Source: Bradyrhizobium sp. 199
Lineage (GTDB): Bacteria; Pseudomonadota; Alphaproteobacteria; Rhizobiales; Xanthobacteraceae
Assembly: GCF_023073355.1 (NCBI RefSeq)
Contig: NZ_JADPJI010000002.1
Location: 186,001 to 250,000 of the forward strand
DNA: 64,000 nucleotides
Reading direction: 5' to 3'
The translations under genes were made by a program, and so were the position numbers. The number at the start of each line of letters is the position of its first letter. Positions within the stretch are counted from its first letter, which is position 1. Positions 54,348 to 63,618 of this stretch are shown piece after piece. The notes beneath the pieces were generated by a model, which was not told where the DNA came from, searched no databases, and saw only the letters and a program-made list of their open reading frames with translations.

Positions 54348-56174
54348 ATGCGCAATCTGCTCAGACTATGCCCGCTTCTCCTCGCCGCAGTGCTGCTGTT
54401 CGGCACTGATCCCGCTCTCGCCGGCAACCGCGTCGCGCTGGTGCTTGCCAACTCGGCCTATCAGCACGCGCCGGCGCTCACCAACCCCGTCAACGACGGT
54501 GCGGTGATGGCGAAGACGCTCAAAGAGGCCGGTTTCAATATCGTCGATTACCGGCGCGACCTCTCGGCTCTGGATACACGGCGCGTGCTGCGCGAGTTTG
54601 CCGACGCGACCCGCAGTGCCGACATCGCCGTGGTCTACTATGCCGGTCACGGCATCGAGGTCGAGGGCTCGAATTATCTGATCCCTGTCGACGCCAAGCT
54701 CGAGCGCGATACCGACGTCTATGACGAGGCGCTGTCGCTCGACCGCGTCCTGGTCGCGGTCGAGCCGGCAAAGCAGCTTCGTCTGGTAATCCTGGATGCC
54801 TGCCGCGACAATCCGTTCGGCAAGACCATGAAGCGCACGGTGGCCTCTCGCGGCATCGGCCGCGGCCTGGCCCAGGTCGAGCCGACCAGCCCCAACACGC
54901 TGATCGCCTATTCGGCGAAGGCCGGCTTCACGGCGCAGGACGGCGACGGCACCAACAGCCCCTTTACGGTCGCGCTGTCGAAGCATCTGACGACGCCGGG
55001 CCTCGACGTCCGCCGCGCCTTCGGCTTCGTGCGCGACGACGTGCTCAAATCGACCGGTAACAAGCAGGAGCCGTTCGTTTACGGCTCGCTCGGCGGCGAA
55101 GACATGCCGCTGGTGCCGGTCAAGGTGGCGGCTGCAGCACCCGTGGCGCCCGTGGCGAACCCGCAGGCCGATATCCGCCGCGACTATGAACTCGCGCTGC
55201 AGGTCGGCAACAAGGCGGCCTGGGATGCCTTCCTCGCCCAGCACTCCGATGGCTTCTATGCAAGCCTTGCCAAGCTCCAGGTCGAGAAGATCGGTGCCGA
55301 GCAGGCCCACGCAGCGGCGACCGCGAAGGCGAAGCAGGCCGAGGCCGAGCGTGATCGTCTCGCCGCGCTCGGCGCGCAGAAGGATACGCAGGCCAAAGCC
55401 GCAGCCGATGCGAAAGCCGCGGAGCTGGCGCAGCTTGTCGCGCAGAAGGCCAAGGAGCAGGCGCAGCAGCAGGCAGCTGTGGCCGAGCAGCAGCGCGTCA
55501 ATCTCGCCGCCGTGGCCCCGAACACGGCGCCAGTCAGCACGGCGAGCCCGGCCGGCACTAACGTTGTGTCGCTGACGCCGGCGACGGCGCCGGCCGATCT
55601 CAGCCGCTCGGTGCAGACCGAGCTTGGCCGCGTCGGCTGCTTCTCCGGCGCAGCCGACGGCAATTGGAATACGTCCACGCAGCGCTCGCTGTCGCAGTTC
55701 AACCGCTATGCCGGCACCAAGCTCGACGTGAAGACGGCAAGCACGGATGCGCTGGACGCGGTCAAGGCCAAGCCGTCGCGCGTCTGCCCGCTGGTTTGCG
55801 AGCACGGCTTCAAGGCCGACGGCGACAAATGCACCAAGGTCGTCTGCCGCGAGGGGTATGCCGTCAACGACGACAATGAGTGCGAAAAGCAGCGTGCGGC
55901 CAAGCCGGCCAAACCGACCACCGCGAAGCGCGACGACGGTGACGAGCGTCCCGCACGGCAGCGTCGTGAGGCCGGCGGTGCGGCTGCCGGCGCGGCGGGT
56001 GGTTATGGTGCCGCGGCCGGCGTTGCCGCCGCCGCCGGGGCCAGCCGTCCCTCGGCCGGCGGGCAGATGTTCTGCAACAACACTGGCTGCCGTCCGGTCA
56101 GCCGCGGCTGCCATCTCGAGTATCGCGGCGGTGGCGGCCCCGGCAACGACGCCAATGCCGAGGTTTGTCACTGA
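54348..56174 (+). CDS. Secreted caspase-family (C14) protein with C-terminal PG-binding-like and Cys-rich regions
   Basis: 608 residues. Signal peptide about 1-25 (PALAG). The caspase-like domain starts at NRVALVLANSAYQHAPALTN. The dyad is His101 in YYAGHGIEVEGS and Cys152 in LDACRDNPFG. A long Ala/Lys/Gln-rich coil (about 318-400) follows, then VQTELGRVGCFSGAADGNW (a PG_binding_1-like repeat) and Cys-rich pieces, CPLVCEHGFKADGDKCTKV and NNTGCRPVSRGC. Metacaspase-like proteases are proposed stress or cell-death enzymes in bacteria; targets are unknown. GGAAG lies before the ATG. It has its own terminator at 56181. Confidence 0.9.
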   Translation: MRNLLRLCPLLLAAVLLFGTDPALAGNRVALVLANSAYQHAPALTNPVNDGAVMAKTLKEAGFNIVDYRRDLSALDTRRVLREFADATRSADIAVVYYAGHGIEVEGSNYLIPVDAKLERDTDVYDEALSLDRVLVAVEPAKQLRLVILDACRDNPFGKTMKRTVASRGIGRGLAQVEPTSPNTLIAYSAKAGFTAQDGDGTNSPFTVALSKHLTTPGLDVRRAFGFVRDDVLKSTGNKQEPFVYGSLGGEDMPLVPVKVAAAAPVAPVANPQADIRRDYELALQVGNKAAWDAFLAQHSDGFYASLAKLQVEKIGAEQAHAAATAKAKQAEAERDRLAALGAQKDTQAKAAADAKAAELAQLVAQKAKEQAQQQAAVAEQQRVNLAAVAPNTAPVSTASPAGTNVVSLTPATAPADLSRSVQTELGRVGCFSGAADGNWNTSTQRSLSQFNRYAGTKLDVKTASTDALDAVKAKPSRVCPLVCEHGFKADGDKCTKVVCREGYAVNDDNECEKQRAAKPAKPTTAKRDDGDERPARQRREAGGAAAGAAGGYGAAAGVAAAAGASRPSAGGQMFCNNTGCRPVSRGCHLEYRGGGGPGNDANAEVCH

Positions 56175-56180
56175 CGATTC

Positions 56181-56209
56181 ACATCGTCCCGGCCTGGCCG
56201 GGACGATGT
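56181..56209. terminator. Bidirectional hairpin between caspase-fold and DUF1345 genes
   Basis: ACATCGTCCCGGCC, one T, GGCCGGGACGATGT: a 14-bp perfect inverted repeat lying 6 bp after the caspase gene stop and reaching the DUF1345 stop codon on the opposite strand. It would terminate both transcripts. No long T-run is evident. Confidence 0.75.
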
Positions 56210-56901
56210 CAGTTGGAGATCGCGCTTGCCGCGATGTTCACCATCAGCGCCAGCAATGCTGTATTGAAGATGAATGAGACGATGCCGTGCGCCGTCGCGG
56301 TGCGGCGGATGGTCTTGTTGGTGATGCCGACGTCGGAGACCTGCGCGGTCATGCCGATCACGAACGAGAAATAGACGAAATCCCAATAGTCGGCATGGTC
56401 TTCCTTGTCGTTGCTCGGGAATTGCAAGCCGCCCGGCTTGGCGCTGCGGTAATAATCATGCGCGTAATGCAGAGCGAACGTCGTGTGTACGGCGGCCCAT
56501 GACAGCGCGATGGTGCTGATTGCAATGGTCAGCTCCGACGCGCCCCGATGTGGTGTGCCGAGCTCGGAGACGATTGCGGCGATGCTGGCGAACGCCCCCG
56601 TCGCCGTCACCAGCAGGATCACGAAGCGACCATCGTCCTGCATCGCGGCGGCGCGGCGGATGTGCTGATGGTCGTTGCACAGCATCATTGCGTAGACCAG
56701 CACGAGATAGACCGCGATCAGGGCATCCCAACCGAACAACAGCCGTGTCACCAGGCGGTGCGAGCCCGGCAGCAGCAGGCAGACCAGGGCGCCGGCCGCG
56801 AGCGCGATGAAGGTCCGCGGCCGAGCATAGAGCATCCGCATCGGCCGCGACATCTGCCGGAAGCGGGCGAGGGCGGGATCCTCCTTGCCACCGGCTGCCA
56901 T
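56209..56901 (-). CDS. DUF1345 membrane protein
   Basis: 230 residues with about six hydrophobic segments. The DUF1345 pattern has YAMMLCNDHQHIRRAAAMQD, then VHTTFALHYAHDYYR and DFVYFSFVIGMTAQVSDVGI. The final DFVYFSFVIGMTAQVSD block is the most conserved part of such proteins. Their function is unknown. It starts 8 bp after the ispA stop, so both are probably in one transcript. Its stop overlaps the hairpin shared with the caspase gene. Confidence 0.87.
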   Translation of the reverse strand: MAAGGKEDPALARFRQMSRPMRMLYARPRTFIALAAGALVCLLLPGSHRLVTRLLFGWDALIAVYLVLVYAMMLCNDHQHIRRAAAMQDDGRFVILLVTATGAFASIAAIVSELGTPHRGASELTIAISTIALSWAAVHTTFALHYAHDYYRSAKPGGLQFPSNDKEDHADYWDFVYFSFVIGMTAQVSDVGITNKTIRRTATAHGIVSFIFNTALLALMVNIAASAISN

Positions 56902-56909
56902 CGTGCGCG

Positions 56910-57833
56910 TCAGTTCTTCCGCTCGGCCACGAACCGCGCCGCGGCCTGCAGCACGGCGGCCCGATCGCCGAAGATCGACACCGCGCTGTCGGCCCGGGCG
57001 AGCAGATCGCGCACGCGCTGCTTGGCGCCTTCGATGCCGAGCTGGGTGACGAAGGTGGTCTTGCCGAGCGCGGCATCGGCGCCGGCCGGCTTGCCGAGGG
57101 CGGCCGCATCGCCCTCGACGTCGAGCAGATCGTCCGCGATCTGGAAGGCTTCACCGAGCGCGCGCCCGTAATCGTCCAGCGCCTGATATTCCTTTTGCGA
57201 GGCCTGGCCGAGGATCGCGCCGGCGATGCAGCCATAGCGCAGCAGCGCGCCGGTCTTCATCTGCTGAATACGCGCGACATCGATCGGCTCGTTGCCGCCA
57301 AAACGGCCTTCGCCGGCGAGATCGAGGATCTGGCCGCCGACCATGCCGCCGATGCCGGCGCAGCGCGCCAGCGCGCGCGTCAGCAGCAGCCGCACATTGG
57401 CGTCGCGGTGGATCTCGTCGCGGGTGACGATGTCGAAGGCGAGCGTGAGCAGACCATCGCCGGCGAGGATCGCGGTGGCGTCGTCGGTGTGCTTGTGCAG
57501 CGTGGGGCGGCCGCGGCGCAGGTCCGAATTGTCCATCGCCGGCAAGTCGTCATGGATCAGCGAATAGCAGTGGATGCATTCGAGTGCGGCGCCGACGAGC
57601 AGCGCCGCCTCGCGCGGTACATCGAACACGGCGGCGCTCTCGACCACCAGGAACGGCCGCAGGCGCTTGCCGCCGTTCAGGCTCGAATAGCGCATTGCGT
57701 CCATCAGTCGCTTGGGCCGGGCGATCTCATCGTGCAGGATGTCGTCCGACAACAGGCGCCCGAGCAGGGCCTCGGTGTCATCAGCGGTCTTGTCCAGACG
57801 TTTGGCGAAATCGGACGGGGACGTGCCGGTCAT
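56910..57833 (-). CDS. ispA: Farnesyl diphosphate synthase (polyprenyl synthetase) IspA
   Basis: 307 residues. The first Asp-rich motif is DDLPAMD (95-101), preceded by HCYSLIH; the second is DDLLD at 234-238. The residues before the first motif fit farnesyl (C15) product length. It joins IPP and DMAPP units in the isoprenoid pathway, downstream of the IspG reaction encoded at 45867. The ATG at 57833 has GGAG 8 nt upstream; the frame continues about 12 codons further back without similarity. It is divergent from mtgA, with 161 bp between the starts. Confidence 0.94.
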   Translation of the reverse strand: MTGTSPSDFAKRLDKTADDTEALLGRLLSDDILHDEIARPKRLMDAMRYSSLNGGKRLRPFLVVESAAVFDVPREAALLVGAALECIHCYSLIHDDLPAMDNSDLRRGRPTLHKHTDDATAILAGDGLLTLAFDIVTRDEIHRDANVRLLLTRALARCAGIGGMVGGQILDLAGEGRFGGNEPIDVARIQQMKTGALLRYGCIAGAILGQASQKEYQALDDYGRALGEAFQIADDLLDVEGDAAALGKPAGADAALGKTTFVTQLGIEGAKQRVRDLLARADSAVSIFGDRAAVLQAAARFVAERKN

Positions 57834-57994
57834 CAAGAAGGGCTCCAGAACTAAAATTCGGCGCGACAATCCTTTATGCGCCCGCCCCAGTCAATCGTTT
57901 GGAAGGCCTAAAAAGTGCTGGAAAAGACCCGAATTATCACAGACTTAACAGGGGGATCCGTGGCCGCGTCTCGATCCCTGCCGGAAAGCTCGAT

Positions 57995-58669
57995 TTGCGC
58001 ATCGTCAAAATCCTGCTCGTAGTGCTCGCGGTCGTTCTTCTCGCGCCCTATGTGATCGCGCCGTTCTACCGTATCGGCCATCCGGTTTCGACGCTGATGG
58101 CGTGGCGCTCGCTTCGCGGCGCGCCGATGCAGCGCGAATGGATCGATCTGGCGGCGATGTCGCCCTCACTGCCACGCTCGGTGGTGGCGGCCGAGGATGC
58201 GCATTTCTGCAAGCATCACGGCATCGATTGGGGCGCGCTGCGCGAGGCGATCGACGACGCGCAGGAGGACGGCACACCGTTCCGAGGCGCATCCACCATC
58301 ACCCAGCAGGTCGCGAAAAACCTGTTCCTCTGGCAGGGGCGGGATTTCGTCCGCAAGGCGCTGGAATTCCCGCTGGCGCTCTGGATCGATTTGGTCCTGC
58401 CCAAATCGCGGGTCCTGGAGATTTACCTCAATATCGCCGAGCTCGGTCCACAGGGACAATTTGGCGTCGAGGCGGCCAGCGCTTACGCCTTCGGCAAGTC
58501 GGCGGAGGACCTTTCACCCCGGGAGGCGGCCCTCCTGGCCTCGATCCTGCCGAATCCGGTCAAACGCAGCGCCCGGATCCCCGGCCCGGGTGTCCGGCGG
58601 CTGGCGGCGACCTATATGGCCCGGGGGAAGGCGGGCTCACTTGCCACCTGCTGGCGGGAAAATCGATGA
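57995..58669 (+). CDS. mtgA: Monofunctional peptidoglycan glycosyltransferase MtgA
   Basis: 224 residues. One anchor helix at about 3-24 ([20 protein letters not shown]) is followed by the GT51 domain with Glu67 in [13 protein letters not shown] and [14 protein letters not shown] (100-113). The lack of a transpeptidase domain marks it as MtgA, which elongates glycan strands only. The start is a TTG at 57995: GGAAAG lies just upstream and the protein then begins RIVKIL like its relatives. The frame is open for another 137 codons upstream but those run through the ispA promoter region and are not coding. Stop at 58669. Confidence 0.9.
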   Translation: MRIVKILLVVLAVVLLAPYVIAPFYRIGHPVSTLMAWRSLRGAPMQREWIDLAAMSPSLPRSVVAAEDAHFCKHHGIDWGALREAIDDAQEDGTPFRGASTITQQVAKNLFLWQGRDFVRKALEFPLALWIDLVLPKSRVLEIYLNIAELGPQGQFGVEAASAYAFGKSAEDLSPREAALLASILPNPVKRSARIPGPGVRRLAATYMARGKAGSLATCWRENR

Positions 58670-58836
58670 TTTCGGGCCGAATCCGGGCGTATTTTCCGGC
58701 CCAAGAGCCTAGCTTTACGGCCAGCCTTCCTCTATAAGCCCGGCCTTGATCGGCATTCAGCTCGCCTCGGATTGCGGGTGCTGAGCCGTCCTCCCGGACG
58801 ATGCCCTGACAACACCAATCCCTAGAGGATATTGAA

Positions 58837-59019
58837 ATGGCCGTTCCGAGAAGAAAAACCTCGCCGTCGCGCCGCGGCATGCGCCGCTCGGCAGACGCCA
58901 TCAAGAAGCCGACCTATGTGGAAGACAAGGACTCCGGCGAGCTCCGTCGTCCGCACCATCTCGACCTCAAGACCGGCATGTACAAGGGCCGGCAGGTCCT
59001 GAAGAAGAAAGAGTCCTGA
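58837..59019 (+). CDS. rpmF: 50S ribosomal protein L32
   Basis: 60 residues, beginning [20 protein letters not shown] and ending with Lys-rich VLKKKES. This is the zinc-free form of bL32 (no CxxC pairs), normal for alphaproteobacteria. It is a structural protein of the large subunit. A leader of 167 bp separates it from mtgA; no clear promoter was named. The neighbouring mtgA-rpmF order is common in related genomes. Confidence 0.97.
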   Translation: MAVPRRKTSPSRRGMRRSADAIKKPTYVEDKDSGELRRPHHLDLKTGMYKGRQVLKKKES

Positions 59020-59161
59020 GTTAAGGACCTTTCTTGGGGCAGGATGATTTGGCCTGCCTGATTTCGGCCCATCCATGAGATAGACGGTGACGGCGGCGGA
59101 GCAAATGCTTCGCCGCTGCATTGTTCTGTCCGGACATCTTGATCGAGAAGGCATTTTGCCG

Positions 59162-59818
59162 ATGGTCGGTTTCCCGCTGCTTCTGATTCCGCTCGCGGTC
59201 TACAACATCATCGCCTTCCTGATGCCGACCGTGTCCTTTACGGACGTGCTGTTCAGGGTGCCGATGGTGTCCGGCGAGGCCTGGCCGGTCACGCTCGCCG
59301 ATCTTATGCTCGCGCTCGGCGTGGTGCTGCTGCTGCTCGAAGTGGTCAAGGGTGCGCGGCCCGGCTCCAAGTTCCTGATGGATCATCTGCTGTCGCTGAT
59401 CATCTTCGGCGCGGCCGCGGCCGAGTTCGTGATGTGGCCCAAATTCGGCAACTCGACCTATTTCCTGCTGGTGCTGCTTGCGATGGCCGATTTCTTCGCC
59501 GGCATCGCCCAGCGCACGCGTCGTCGCGTCACCTATGTCGCCGAGACGACGGTAGCGGCACCGCGCAAGGCCAAGCGCCAGGCGGAAGCGCCGGGTGAGG
59601 ATGTGGCGTCGGAGCGCAAGTTCGAGCCGGTGATTGCGCCGCAGCCGGCACCGGTGGAGCCTCCCGCACCTACGGCGCAATCCGTCGCCGAATCTGTGCT
59701 GATGGATCATCCTGCGCCAAAGCCCGTGCAGGGCCCGCCTTCGCCGGAAATTCCTTCCCCGCATCTTCAGCCGGGCAATGGCGTGCCGCCGTCTTCCGAC
59801 GAGCCGCCGCCGCGCTGA
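59162..59818 (+). CDS. Unknown membrane protein with proline-rich tail
   Basis: 218 residues. About four hydrophobic segments (FPLLLIPLAVYNIIAFL; LADLMLALGVVLLLLEVV; LLSLIIFGAAAAEFVMW; YFLLVLLAMADFFAGIA) fill the first half. A basic and then Pro/Ala-rich cytoplasmic or periplasmic tail from about 130 has APQPAPVEPPAPTAQS. No family recognised. The start MVGFPLLL is preferred to an earlier in-frame start at 59087, because GAGAAGG lies upstream and it precedes the first helix. It follows rpmF by 142 bp. Confidence 0.65.
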   Translation: MVGFPLLLIPLAVYNIIAFLMPTVSFTDVLFRVPMVSGEAWPVTLADLMLALGVVLLLLEVVKGARPGSKFLMDHLLSLIIFGAAAAEFVMWPKFGNSTYFLLVLLAMADFFAGIAQRTRRRVTYVAETTVAAPRKAKRQAEAPGEDVASERKFEPVIAPQPAPVEPPAPTAQSVAESVLMDHPAPKPVQGPPSPEIPSPHLQPGNGVPPSSDEPPPR

Positions 59819-59822
59819 TCAA

Positions 59823-60083
59823 TCAGGCCACCTGCCGCGTGCGTGCGCCGACGCTCTGCAGCGGGCGTTTGCTGCCATAGGCCATCTGTGCGTCCTCGGA
59901 AGATGCACGGCGCAACCGGCTCGTCTGCGGCAGGTGCTCGGCGTTGGCGATGAGCTGGGCGACGAAGCTCGGATCGGGGCGCGGCATCGGCGCCTTGTGA
60001 ACCCAGCACAACGTCGGCATCAGCGGCACCAGGGCCGTGGCGGCCTGCCGCTCTGCCTTTTCCATGTCATCCGCAGTCGCCAT
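59823..60083 (-). CDS. Small conserved-looking hypothetical protein
   Basis: 86 residues, MATADDMEKAERQAATALVP at the start, then LMPTLCWVHKAPMPRPDPSF and a basic end reading GARTRQVA. The mid-part has an ordered look (PDPSFVAQLIANAEH, RLRRASSEDAQMAYG), with normal codon bias. I recall similar short proteins in Bradyrhizobium, but cannot confirm it here. No motif suggests a role. It lies tail to tail with the membrane protein at 59162 (4 bp apart) and 179 bp from the GGDEF-EAL gene start. Confidence 0.6.
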   Translation of the reverse strand: MATADDMEKAERQAATALVPLMPTLCWVHKAPMPRPDPSFVAQLIANAEHLPQTSRLRRASSEDAQMAYGSKRPLQSVGARTRQVA

Positions 60084-60262
60084 CGCAACAACCGTCCATC
60101 AGGTTGAACTGGCGCGTTTTGGGACATTGGCGCCGGTGCATGTGATGGTCTCGCAAGGCCTATGCCGCCCGAGCCTAATCAGTTCCTGGGCCGTTTGGGA
60201 ACGTGGTTTCCAAATTGTTTATCAACTTTGCCTAGGGTCGGGGGCGAATCTGGCTCTATCCT

Positions 60263-61996
60263 GTGCCGACTCAGGACTCCCCGCTGTCCCGAAACGAGGC
60301 GATTTTGACCCCCGCATTACCGCAAGCCTCCGACATTCTGGCTGCCCTCGGCCAGGCCGTGTTCGCCTGGGACATCGGCAGTGATGCGATCGTCTGGGGT
60401 GATCAGGTCGCCAGCGTCTTTCCCGATATTCCCGCCGAGCGACTGGCGACCGGCGCCGAGTTTGCCAAGCTGATCGAACCCGCGCCATCGGTGCGGACCG
60501 CCGCGCTGGCGCAAACTTATGCCGTGCATGGCACCGATGGCACGCCGTACCGGGTCGAGTACGGCGTCCGCATGAGCGCCGCCGATCCCGTGATCTGGAT
60601 CGAGGAGACCGGCCGCTGGTTCGCCGGCCCCGACGGCCGCCCCACGCGCGCGATCGGCTCAGTCCGCATCAACAATGAGCGCCATGCCCGCGACGAGGAA
60701 CTGACCAAGCTCGCCCGGCTCGATCCGCTGACCGGCGAGCTCAACCGTTCGCACCTGATCGCGGCACTGGCCGAGGCGATCGAGGAGACGACGCGCTTCC
60801 GCTCGACGGCGGCCTTCATGCTGGTCGGCATCGACCATCTCGCCCGCGTCAACGATGCCTTCGGCTTCGACGTTGCCGATGCCGTGATCCTCGATATCGC
60901 CAAACGCATCCGCTCGCGCCTGCGCGGCGGCGACGTGCTCGGCCGCTTTTCCGGCAACAAGTTCGGGCTAATCCTGAAGAACTGCACCGTCGACGACATG
61001 AACGTCGCCGCCGAGCGCTTCCTTGTCGGTATCCGCGATGAGGTGGTGCCGACCAAATCCGGTCCGGTCTCGGTGACCGCCTCGATCGGCGCGGTCAGCC
61101 TACCGCGCTATGCCCGCAACACCGACGAGGCCGTCAACCGCGCTCATGAAACGCTGGATGCCGCCAAGCGCCGCCGCGTCGGCTCGTTCGCGGCATGGCG
61201 TCCGGATGCCACGCGCGACGCGCAGCGCCGCGTCAACATTCGCGTCACCGACGAGATCGTCACCGCGCTGAACGAGCGCCGCATCAAGCTCGCCTATGAG
61301 CCGGTGGTGTCGGCCGCCTCGCGCGAGCGCGCGTTCCACGAATGCCTGGTGCGGATGGACCAGGGCGACGGTCAGGTGCTGCTCGCGCCCGACATCGTGC
61401 CCGTCGCCGAACGGCTCGGCCTGATACGCCTGGTCGATCATCGCGTGCTCGAGCTTGTGGTCGCCGAGCTCGCGGCGGCGCCCGACATCTGCCTCAGTCT
61501 CAATATCTCGCCTGATACCACCATGGACCCCGATTGGTGGGCGGGCATCGAGTCCCTGATGCAGGCCCATCCCGGCGTTGCCGAGCGGTTGATCGTCGAG
61601 ATCACCGAAACGGTCGCGATCCAGGACATCGATGACGTGCGCGGCTTCGTCACCCGCCTGAAGAATTTCGGCAGCCGCATCGCCATCGACGATTTCGGCG
61701 CCGGCTACACCTCGTTCCGAAACCTGCGCAAGCTCGGTGTGGACATCGTGAAGATCGACGGTGCGTTCGTGCAGAACATCACTCATTCCGCCGACGATCG
61801 CGCCTTCGTGCAGACCCTGATCGACCTCGCCCGCCGCCTCGACATCAAGACCGTGGCCGAATGGGTGCAGGACGACGAAGCCGCAAACATGCTGCGCGAC
61901 TGGGGCTGCGACTACATCCAGGGCCGGCTGATCGGGCTTGCGTCAGCCGAGCGCCCATGGGGCGCGCCGCCGGATGCGCTGCCTGCGGCGGGCTGA
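60263..61996 (+). CDS. PAS-like / degenerate GGDEF / EAL protein
   Basis: 577 residues. An N-terminal PAS-like sensor part (about 25-140) is followed by a GGDEF domain whose active motif is SGNKF at 230-234, so cyclase activity is unlikely. The inhibitory site RGGD (221-224) is kept. An EAL domain follows: Glu360 in ECLVRM, Asn414, Glu446 in EITET, Asp476-Asp477 in IDDFGAGY, Lys497 and Glu533 are all present, so c-di-GMP hydrolysis is plausible. The GTG start at 60263 could be replaced by a TTG at 60305, which has GAGG upstream. It is monocistronic. Confidence 0.9.
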   Translation: MPTQDSPLSRNEAILTPALPQASDILAALGQAVFAWDIGSDAIVWGDQVASVFPDIPAERLATGAEFAKLIEPAPSVRTAALAQTYAVHGTDGTPYRVEYGVRMSAADPVIWIEETGRWFAGPDGRPTRAIGSVRINNERHARDEELTKLARLDPLTGELNRSHLIAALAEAIEETTRFRSTAAFMLVGIDHLARVNDAFGFDVADAVILDIAKRIRSRLRGGDVLGRFSGNKFGLILKNCTVDDMNVAAERFLVGIRDEVVPTKSGPVSVTASIGAVSLPRYARNTDEAVNRAHETLDAAKRRRVGSFAAWRPDATRDAQRRVNIRVTDEIVTALNERRIKLAYEPVVSAASRERAFHECLVRMDQGDGQVLLAPDIVPVAERLGLIRLVDHRVLELVVAELAAAPDICLSLNISPDTTMDPDWWAGIESLMQAHPGVAERLIVEITETVAIQDIDDVRGFVTRLKNFGSRIAIDDFGAGYTSFRNLRKLGVDIVKIDGAFVQNITHSADDRAFVQTLIDLARRLDIKTVAEWVQDDEAANMLRDWGCDYIQGRLIGLASAERPWGAPPDALPAAG

Positions 61997-62000
61997 GACT

Positions 62001-62091
62001 TCGTAGGGTGGGCCGAGCCAAGCGTGCCCACCACCGTGCCGAATTGTAAGGAAGATCGTGGGGACGGCGCAAGCGCGCCTTTGCCCACCCT
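62001..62091. repeat. Palindromic repeat, GTAGGGTGGGC type
   Basis: GTAGGGTGGGC (62001-62011) and GCCCACCCTAC (62081-62091) are perfect 11-bp ends. It lies between the convergent GGDEF-EAL and tctA genes. Related to the GTAGGGCGGGTTA element at 47171-47257. Confidence 0.8.
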
Positions 62092-62106
62092 ACACACCTG
62101 CGCTTC

Positions 62107-63615
62107 TCACGCCCCCTCGTCCAGCGCCACCAGCTCTCGCTTCTTGCGCAGCGCGGGCAACAGGGGCGCGATCAGCAGCGCCATTGCGAATGCGAGGCAC
62201 ACAGCCGAGATCGGCCGCTGCACGAAGGTCCAGAGATCGCCCTGCGACAGGATCAGCGATTTGCGTAGATTGTTCTCCATCATCGGCCCCAGCACGAAGG
62301 CCAGCACCAATGGCGCCGGCTCATAGCCGAGCTTGCGCATGAAATAGCCGATGATCCCGAACGCGATCATCACATAGACATCGAACACGTTGTTGCTGGA
62401 GCAGTAGACGCCCAGGATCGTGAACAGGATGATCAGGGGAAACAGGATATTGTAGGGCAGCTTGAGCAGCTGCACCCACATCCCGATCATCGGCAGGTTC
62501 AGGACCAGCAGCATGAGGTTGCCGATATACATGCTGGCGACGATGCCCCAGAACAGGCCGGGGTTTTGCGTGATCATCAGCGGTCCCGGCTGCAGGCCGT
62601 GAATGACGAATGCACCGAGCAGCAGCGCCATCACCACATTCGGCGGGATGCCGAGCGTCATCAGCGGAATGAAGGCGCCTCCCGCCGCGGCGTTGTTCGC
62701 CGACTCCGGCCCCGCGACGCCTTCGATCGCGCCATGGCCGAAACGCTCGGGCGTCTTCGACAGCCGCTTCTCGAGCGCGTAGGAGGCAAAGGAGGCCACC
62801 ACCGCGCCGCCGCCCGGCAGGATGCCGAGGAAGAATCCGAGAATGGTGCCGCGGCCGACCGGACCTGCGCTCGCCTTCCAGTCCTCCTTGGTGGGCAGCA
62901 GATGGGTAATCTTGGTGTTGATGATGTCGCGCTTGATGGCCTGCTCGGTGTTGAGCAGCACCTCGGCAACGCCGAACAGGCCCATCACGACGGGCACGAG
63001 CCCGATGCCGTCGATCAGCTCCATGCGGCCGAAGGTCAGACGCGGCTGCGCCGTGATGCTGTCGAGCCCGATCAGTCCGAGCACGACGCCAATGCACGCC
63101 ATCAGCAGCGCCTTCGGCATCGAGCCTTGGGTCAGGAAGGTGAGAACCACGAGGCCGAGCACCATCAGGCTGAAATATTCGGCCGGGCCGAACGCAATGG
63201 CGACGCTGGCAAGTTTCGGCGCGACCAGCATCAGCGCGACGAGGGAAAACGTGCCGGCGATGAAGGAGCCGAAGGCGGAGATGCCGAGCGCAGGGCCGGC
63301 GCGGCCCTGCTTCGCCATCTGGTGGCCGTCGATGCAGGTGACGACGGACGCCGCCTCGCCGGGGATGTTGACCAGGATCGAGGTGGTCGAGCCGCCATAC
63401 ATCGAGCCGTAATAGATGCCGGCCATCATGATGATGCCGGATTCCGGCGTTCCCGACAGCGTCACGGGCAGCAGCAGCGACATCGCCGAGATCGGTCCGA
63501 TCCCCGGCAGCACGCCGACCAACGTACCGATGAAGACGCCGATGAAGCAGTAGAGCAGGTTGACCGGAAGCAGCGCGACGCCAAATCCATGCGCGACATT
63601 GACAAGCGTATCCAT
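62107..63615 (-). CDS. tctA: Tripartite tricarboxylate transporter large permease TctA
   Basis: 502 residues with about eleven to twelve helices. The family motif [20 protein letters not shown] near residue 35, then [20 protein letters not shown] and later [19 protein letters not shown] and [15 protein letters not shown] segments are typical. TctA with TctB and a periplasmic TctC imports citrate or other tri- and dicarboxylates driven by ion gradients. Its ATG is 3 bp from the tctB stop. TctC is not in the window and may lie past the end. Converges with the GGDEF-EAL gene. Confidence 0.94.
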   Translation of the reverse strand: MDTLVNVAHGFGVALLPVNLLYCFIGVFIGTLVGVLPGIGPISAMSLLLPVTLSGTPESGIIMMAGIYYGSMYGGSTTSILVNIPGEAASVVTCIDGHQMAKQGRAGPALGISAFGSFIAGTFSLVALMLVAPKLASVAIAFGPAEYFSLMVLGLVVLTFLTQGSMPKALLMACIGVVLGLIGLDSITAQPRLTFGRMELIDGIGLVPVVMGLFGVAEVLLNTEQAIKRDIINTKITHLLPTKEDWKASAGPVGRGTILGFFLGILPGGGAVVASFASYALEKRLSKTPERFGHGAIEGVAGPESANNAAAGGAFIPLMTLGIPPNVVMALLLGAFVIHGLQPGPLMITQNPGLFWGIVASMYIGNLMLLVLNLPMIGMWVQLLKLPYNILFPLIILFTILGVYCSSNNVFDVYVMIAFGIIGYFMRKLGYEPAPLVLAFVLGPMMENNLRKSLILSQGDLWTFVQRPISAVCLAFAMALLIAPLLPALRKKRELVALDEGA

Positions 63616-63618
63616 AGG

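Noticed and set aside
54366..56171. 601-codon minus-strand frame opposite the caspase-fold gene
   Set aside because: Antisense shadow; plus-strand protein has signal peptide and catalytic dyad.
57584..57994. N-terminal extension of MtgA
   Set aside because: Runs opposite ispA and through the divergent promoter; composition is non-protein-like.
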